A stretch of DNA of 47,019 nt from positions 1 through 47,019 of the forward strand of contig LT642168.1 in the NCBI GenBank assembly GCA_900128585.1. The letters run 5' to 3'. The DNA is from Stramenopiles sp. TOSAG23-3 (Eukaryota; Sar). The first letter of the stretch is position 1; each line of letters starts with the position of its first letter. The position numbers were made by a program, and so were the translations under genes. The notes beneath the pieces are model-generated. The model worked only from the letters and a program-made list of their open reading frames with translations. It had not been told where the DNA came from and searched no databases. Of the stretch, positions 43,831 to 47,019 are shown piece after piece.

Positions 43831-44013
43831 CACTGGTTGGTATTTTCTTCGAAAACATCGAGCAGGGCAACAAATGCAATTATATATACATTTACAACAC
43901 GAAATTAGATTTGCCAGAGCATTGAGAACTAGGAGAACAATAACACCTAAAAGGACATACACAATAATCATAAACCAGTCTTCAAATTTTGTTGCAGCAT
44001 CATTAATATCCAT
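43822..44013 (-). CDS. 63-residue single-span protein with Cys-rich cytoplasmic tail
   Basis: An acidic 12-residue N-terminus is followed by one long hydrophobic span (about 14-37) and a tail with eight Cys in 18 residues (SCCKCIYNCICCPARC) ending in basic RRKY and VSP. Clustered juxtamembrane Cys on the basic side are typical of S-acylated membrane proteins, which links it in idea to the DHHC-like gene. Zinc or disulfide use is the alternative. A TATAAATA box ends 20 nt before the ATG. Confidence 0.7.
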   Translation of the reverse strand: MDINDAATKFEDWFMIIVYVLLGVIVLLVLNALANLISCCKCIYNCICCPARCFRRKYQPVSP

Positions 44014-44032
44014 TTAACTTACACGATAGCTA

Positions 44033-44040
44033 TATTTATA
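44033..44040 (-). promoter_or_regulatory. TATA box for the 44013 gene
   Basis: TATAAATA (minus strand) ends 20 nt before ATG 44013, just past the stop of the GTPase gene. Confidence 0.65.
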
Positions 44041-44043
44041 CAT

Positions 44044-44583
44044 TTACATGACAAAACAAGCGGGTTTGTCTTTAAAATCATTTACAGTATACACAGCTAT
44101 TTGTCGTATTGTTTCACGCACAATCATTCGTAAGCAATCTCTACAGTTTTCTCCTGTGAAGGCACTAATTTCGTGGTATATCGCAAACACATGTCCATTG
44201 TCGTTTAAATATTGTCTCACACTGTATTCCTTCACTTCCCTTTCGCTCTCTCGATCTAATTTATTCCCAATCAAACAAAAAGGTTTGTTGTGACAACGTT
44301 TTATCCAGTATTGGGCCTTTACCCACGATTCATGTCGGGTTAAATCGAAGCAAACAAGAGTCACAGTAGAGTTAAAAATGTACTTGTCTAGCAAAGTGTC
44401 GTAAGACGAGTCTCCACTACAGTCCCATGCCTGAATTACTATTCTCTTATTATCAACGGTAAGTGCAAAAGATTTCATATCAATTGCTATAGTATTTTCT
44501 GGTATCGGAGGATGATGTGGACGAATCCATCTTTGTAGCAAGGAGGACTTCCCACAACAATCGCCAACTAGGCACAGTCTCAT
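44044..44583 (-). CDS. Ras/Rab-like small GTPase with CaaX box
   Basis: The protein has 179 residues. G1 GDCCGKSS (7-14), G3 DCSG (54-57), G4 NKLD (107-110) and G5 ISA (139-141) are all present. The residue after G3 is D58 where Ras/Rab proteins have the catalytic Gln, so intrinsic GTP hydrolysis should be poor. The last four residues CFVM form a CaaX box; Met at X favours farnesylation, pointing to a membrane-bound protein. The core is closest in look to Rab/Ran-type proteins, while the single CaaX is more Ras/Rho-like. It was probably acquired from a host. The second GTPase (10211-10636) shares the Gln-to-Asp change but lacks G4 and the CaaX box. Confidence 0.92.
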   Translation of the reverse strand: MRLCLVGDCCGKSSLLQRWIRPHHPPIPENTIAIDMKSFALTVDNKRIVIQAWDCSGDSSYDTLLDKYIFNSTVTLVCFDLTRHESWVKAQYWIKRCHNKPFCLIGNKLDRESEREVKEYSVRQYLNDNGHVFAIYHEISAFTGENCRDCLRMIVRETIRQIAVYTVNDFKDKPACFVM

Positions 44584-44601
44584 TTATCAGTAATATACTT
44601 A

Positions 44602-44609
44602 AATTTATA
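44602..44609 (-). promoter_or_regulatory. TATA-like box for the CaaX GTPase gene
   Basis: TATAAATT on the minus strand ends 19 nt before ATG 44583. Confidence 0.6.
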
Positions 44610-44610
44610 C

Positions 44611-45786
44611 TTAATTGTAAAACTTTAAATTGCGAATCATTTGCAAATACACGTTTTTCGTATTTTTTAACGACTTTCTGTCGCTTTGCTCCATGACACG
44701 AATAGCTGTTGTCAGCGTTTCTCCCCAATGAACCAACACCTCCATCTCGCTTTGTAGCAACGAGACTGCTAATGGGGCTTCAATACCATATGCAGTTTTT
44801 TCGACACGACGTCTCACCTCGTTTTTTAAGATGTTATACAACATTTTGCAAACCCATACTTCGTTCTCACGTGAAATCGGTTTACGAAAATAGCCCTGAA
44901 GAGACGTGGGGCATCTTGGATCGTTCGAGCGAATATAACGCAAGAACGAAAATATTTCAACTGTTCCTCCATTGTACTGACCGTTCAATTCAAACTCGAA
45001 CGATTCTTGAAAATAATTTGGATTAACACGATGCTTGTATATTTTTGGCGGTAAAGTTGCAATCATACGAATAACATTCCACGGATTTTTTTCGACAAAT
45101 CCATAATGTAGAAAGGTTTCGTAATTGCTTTTGATACCATAGCAATCAAATAACTCTGTATGAGCGGCTACATCCTTTGATGTTTTCATCACAAACTCAT
45201 CCTTTGTAAAAAACCATTCGATATTGTTATCGTTGGAGTGATTCATCATATCCGCAAACGGCACAAGATAGTCCACTTCCTTATCAGCAAAGCAACGACT
45301 ACCCACCAATGAGCGTAGCTTTAAATTATCAATAGAATTTATCTTCTTTTCCAGCTCCAAACGTAGCGGCGACACAGATATATCGTCTCTTTCCTTTTCC
45401 GACCACATTACTGGAAACTTGGTGTCCGGCATTGATCTTGTATACGCCGTATCTTCTTTCAATCGTTCCACCAGTTCTTCCTTGGTTCCATTCAAACACT
45501 CTTTTCTGGGAATGCTGAACACTACGGTGCCTTCCTTTATATCATTTGTAGCGAATACACCACGTAAACCCTTAAAACGAAGAATTCGAACATCTGGGTG
45601 AATGTATTTGTCATACTCTGCTTCCAATGACGTACATGGAATGTCGCGTAATATTTGCTTTACATTCGAAATGTCTTTTGCCAATATGAAATAGGTATAC
45701 GCATTTTCCAAGTTGTTTAAGGACTTTTCTTTGTGTCCCATGTCTGTTAGAGCGTCATTTGTCCACGTTTGGAGGTTTTTCCACAT
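44611..45786 (-). CDS. SET-domain protein lysine/histidine methyltransferase (RLSMT/SETD3-like)
   Basis: The protein has 391 residues. SET-domain blocks are in order: GLRGVFATNDIKEG (73-86), VPFADMMNHS (175-184) and CYGIKSN (215-221) followed by YGF (228-230). The N-H-S and Y-G-x-x-x-N motifs form the AdoMet pocket, and a ~60-residue insert between them is usual in the Rubisco large-subunit methyltransferase/SETD3/SETD6 group. The ~160-residue helical C-terminus matches the substrate-binding part of that group. These enzymes methylate non-histone proteins; the target here cannot be read. The first ~60 residues are an unassigned helical extension. A TATAAATA box ends 19 nt before the ATG. Confidence 0.88.
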   Translation of the reverse strand: MWKNLQTWTNDALTDMGHKEKSLNNLENAYTYFILAKDISNVKQILRDIPCTSLEAEYDKYIHPDVRILRFKGLRGVFATNDIKEGTVVFSIPRKECLNGTKEELVERLKEDTAYTRSMPDTKFPVMWSEKERDDISVSPLRLELEKKINSIDNLKLRSLVGSRCFADKEVDYLVPFADMMNHSNDNNIEWFFTKDEFVMKTSKDVAAHTELFDCYGIKSNYETFLHYGFVEKNPWNVIRMIATLPPKIYKHRVNPNYFQESFEFELNGQYNGGTVEIFSFLRYIRSNDPRCPTSLQGYFRKPISRENEVWVCKMLYNILKNEVRRRVEKTAYGIEAPLAVSLLQSEMEVLVHWGETLTTAIRVMEQSDRKSLKNTKNVYLQMIRNLKFYN

Positions 45787-45804
45787 TTTTTAATACATAC
45801 AAGG

Positions 45805-45812
45805 TATTTATA
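45805..45812 (-). promoter_or_regulatory. TATA box for the SET gene
   Basis: TATAAATA within the palindrome GGTATAAATACC ends 19 nt before ATG 45786 (minus strand). Confidence 0.7.
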
Positions 45813-45826
45813 CCCTCAAATGAAAC

Positions 45827-45834
45827 TATATAAG
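45827..45834 (+). promoter_or_regulatory. TATA box for the FkbM methyltransferase gene
   Basis: TATATAAG ends 19 nt before the ATG at 45853; it is divergent from the SET gene promoter 15 bp away. Confidence 0.65.
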
Positions 45835-45852
45835 ACCCCCCGGTCGTTGTAA

Positions 45853-47019
45853 ATGAAGAGCGATTACTTGTTCCTAATTATCCTTTTATCCGCATCTTCC
45901 ATCGTTATTTTGTACTATGGTGCTCAAGTTACAGAAACACAGGTCTATGACACCGCGGAAAATTTAAAGGAAAGACTAAAGAAAACATTACACAATACAA
46001 TGCCAGAATGTTGTACCGAATTGACAAAAGAATGTTTTGCATGTGCTGCCGGTGTTATGGTACATGACTTCTGTGAGAGACATCAGGGTCAATATGGGTG
46101 CCCACAAAAAATCTACCCATGTAAGAAAACAAAAACGTCTGGTCAACGAGTAATAACGAAAACAAACCCTCCTTTTTTTATATATACACACCCATACAAA
46201 GACGACGTATACGTGTCTGGATCATTGCAAAAGAAAGGAATGTGGGAACCACATTTTATTTCACAATTTGAAGCCATGTTGAACAACTACCCGACTGCTC
46301 ATGTTGTTGATATTGGTTCCAACATTGGTATGTATTCTCTATTTGCATCCGCAAAGGGTCATAAAGTATTCGCGTTTGAGCCATTGCAGATCAATTTACA
46401 ACGCCAGTGCAATTCCATTATTGATAATAAACTAGACATCAAATTGTACGGGGTGGCCTTATCGAACAGACCAACAAAGGTTAAATTCCAACCCTTGAAA
46501 CAAAATGTTGGTGGCACAAAAACAATTGAGGACAACGATATTAATATATTAGAGGGCGAAGAACACAAAGATTATGCGATGGCATACACCTTGGATAGTT
46601 TTAATATACCCAACGACCAACCAGTCATCATGAAAATTGATATAGAAGGGTCAGAATGTGAAATGATGCAAGGTGCAACTAAATTCTTCAAAACACACGA
46701 TGTAAAAGGTATCTTAATGGAGTGGGGCCAAGTGGCGAAACGCTGTTCATCCATTAATGATATAATAAAAACCCTATCTACCCATTTGACACCATACAAC
46801 GCCAACGGCAAAGTCCAACTGCTCGAAAAGGACAAACCGTGGAAAAAACACTGGGATGTTGTGTGGAAAGTTAAACCAAAGGTTGAGAAGGTTAAAAGGG
46901 TTGAAAAGGTTAAACCAAAGGTTAAAAAGGTAAAAGCTAAATTTATAGCACAGGCCGGTCAAGACAAGTATGTTGATTCCAAGTTTTCAGACAAAAAAGT
47001 AAACACGGGAACATTCGTA
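45853..47019 (+). CDS. Membrane-anchored FkbM-type methyltransferase, start of a second FkbM-like domain (3' end outside window)
   Basis: The ORF is open for 389 codons to the right edge with no stop, so it is partial. A signal anchor (about 5-23) is followed by a short Cys-rich region (53-90). An FkbM-type class I methyltransferase domain (~108-338) has VVDIGSNIGMYS (151-162) for AdoMet, an acidic FAFEP (173-177) and KIDIEGSECEMMQGA (261-275). A repeated Lys/Val/Pro linker (340-361) follows, and then AQAGQDKYVDSKF (366-378) ... TGTFV, the usual opening of another FkbM domain, which is cut by the window. FkbM enzymes O-methylate sugars or small molecules; a lumenal glycan-modifying role is inferred from the anchor. 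Confidence 0.85.
   Translation, partial: MKSDYLFLIILLSASSIVILYYGAQVTETQVYDTAENLKERLKKTLHNTMPECCTELTKECFACAAGVMVHDFCERHQGQYGCPQKIYPCKKTKTSGQRVITKTNPPFFIYTHPYKDDVYVSGSLQKKGMWEPHFISQFEAMLNNYPTAHVVDIGSNIGMYSLFASAKGHKVFAFEPLQINLQRQCNSIIDNKLDIKLYGVALSNRPTKVKFQPLKQNVGGTKTIEDNDINILEGEEHKDYAMAYTLDSFNIPNDQPVIMKIDIEGSECEMMQGATKFFKTHDVKGILMEWGQVAKRCSSINDIIKTLSTHLTPYNANGKVQLLEKDKPWKKHWDVVWKVKPKVEKVKRVEKVKPKVKKVKAKFIAQAGQDKYVDSKFSDKKVNTGTFV
46870..46935 (+). repeat. Lys/Val/Pro-rich coding repeat (inter-domain linker)
   Basis: Degenerate 9-bp steps around AAGGTTAAA encode VKPKVEKVKRVEKV-type sequence between the two methyltransferase domains. It looks like a slippage-grown flexible basic linker. Confidence 0.75.

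Noticed and set aside
1-47019. tRNA or rRNA genes
   Set aside because: I saw no cloverleaf-like or rRNA-like segment; almost all sequence is protein-coding. A tRNA search program would settle this.
1-47019. Nucleomorph or other reduced eukaryotic nuclear genome
   Set aside because: The compactness fits, but housekeeping genes are missing and the content is surface, trafficking and protease genes. Not fully excluded.

Overview
The window looks like part of the genome of a large double-stranded DNA virus of a eukaryote, probably an aquatic protist or alga. This is inferred from the following. Coding density is extreme: 29 intronless genes fill almost all of the 47 kb, with spacers of about 10-80 bp, and convergent genes overlap at their stop codons. 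Nearly every gene has its own eukaryote-style TATA box at a fixed short distance from the ATG. The gene content mixes eukaryote-type signalling and trafficking genes (FYVE/PI3-kinase, Ras-like GTPases, RING-CH and RING-H2 proteins, a DHHC-like protein, a SET methyltransferase, an RPB12-like polymerase subunit) with secreted or membrane proteins and genes I cannot assign. No textbook hallmark is visible (no B-family polymerase, double-jelly-roll capsid protein, packaging ATPase, terminase or portal), so I do not place it in a family. A very compact nuclear or endogenous element is not excluded.

Layout. 1-394: no confident gene; a 5-copy 14-bp near-palindromic array ends 2 bp before a TATA box. 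395-4998: small ORF, RPB12-like zinc ribbon, four-span membrane protein, RING-CH membrane protein (minus), small basic protein, and an amidoligase-like enzyme with six C-terminal Trp-marked repeats. 4995-10181 (minus): a 1,728-residue multi-span membrane protein. 10211-12562: a small GTPase and a FYVE + PI3/PI4-kinase protein leave a 30-bp divergent promoter. 12593-17009: a membrane-anchored helical protein, a secreted M14 carboxypeptidase, a two-PDZ Deg/HtrA protease and small secreted or unknown proteins. 17022-33758 (minus): one 5,578-residue cysteine-rich surface protein (EGF-like, LamG-like, mucin, cupredoxin-like, GCC-type and WSC-like modules) takes up 36% of the window. 33840-38514 (plus): five genes, including two beta-rich candidate virion proteins and a RING-H2 protein. 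38511-42226 (minus): a 41-residue membrane peptide, a DHHC-like protein and two overlapping zinc/basic proteins. 42322-47019: second Deg protease, Cys-rich membrane peptide, CaaX-bearing GTPase, SET methyltransferase and a membrane-anchored FkbM methyltransferase running off the right edge into the start of a second FkbM-like domain.

How the genes may work together (inference). The giant ectodomain protein, the 1,728-residue membrane protein and the small secreted proteins could form a virion or infected-cell surface. The FYVE-PI3K, two GTPases, RING-CH ligase and DHHC-like protein could act together on host endomembranes. The Deg proteases and carboxypeptidase could process or trim surface and virion proteins. 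The RPB12-like subunit and uniform TATA boxes suggest a dedicated transcription programme with almost leaderless mRNAs.
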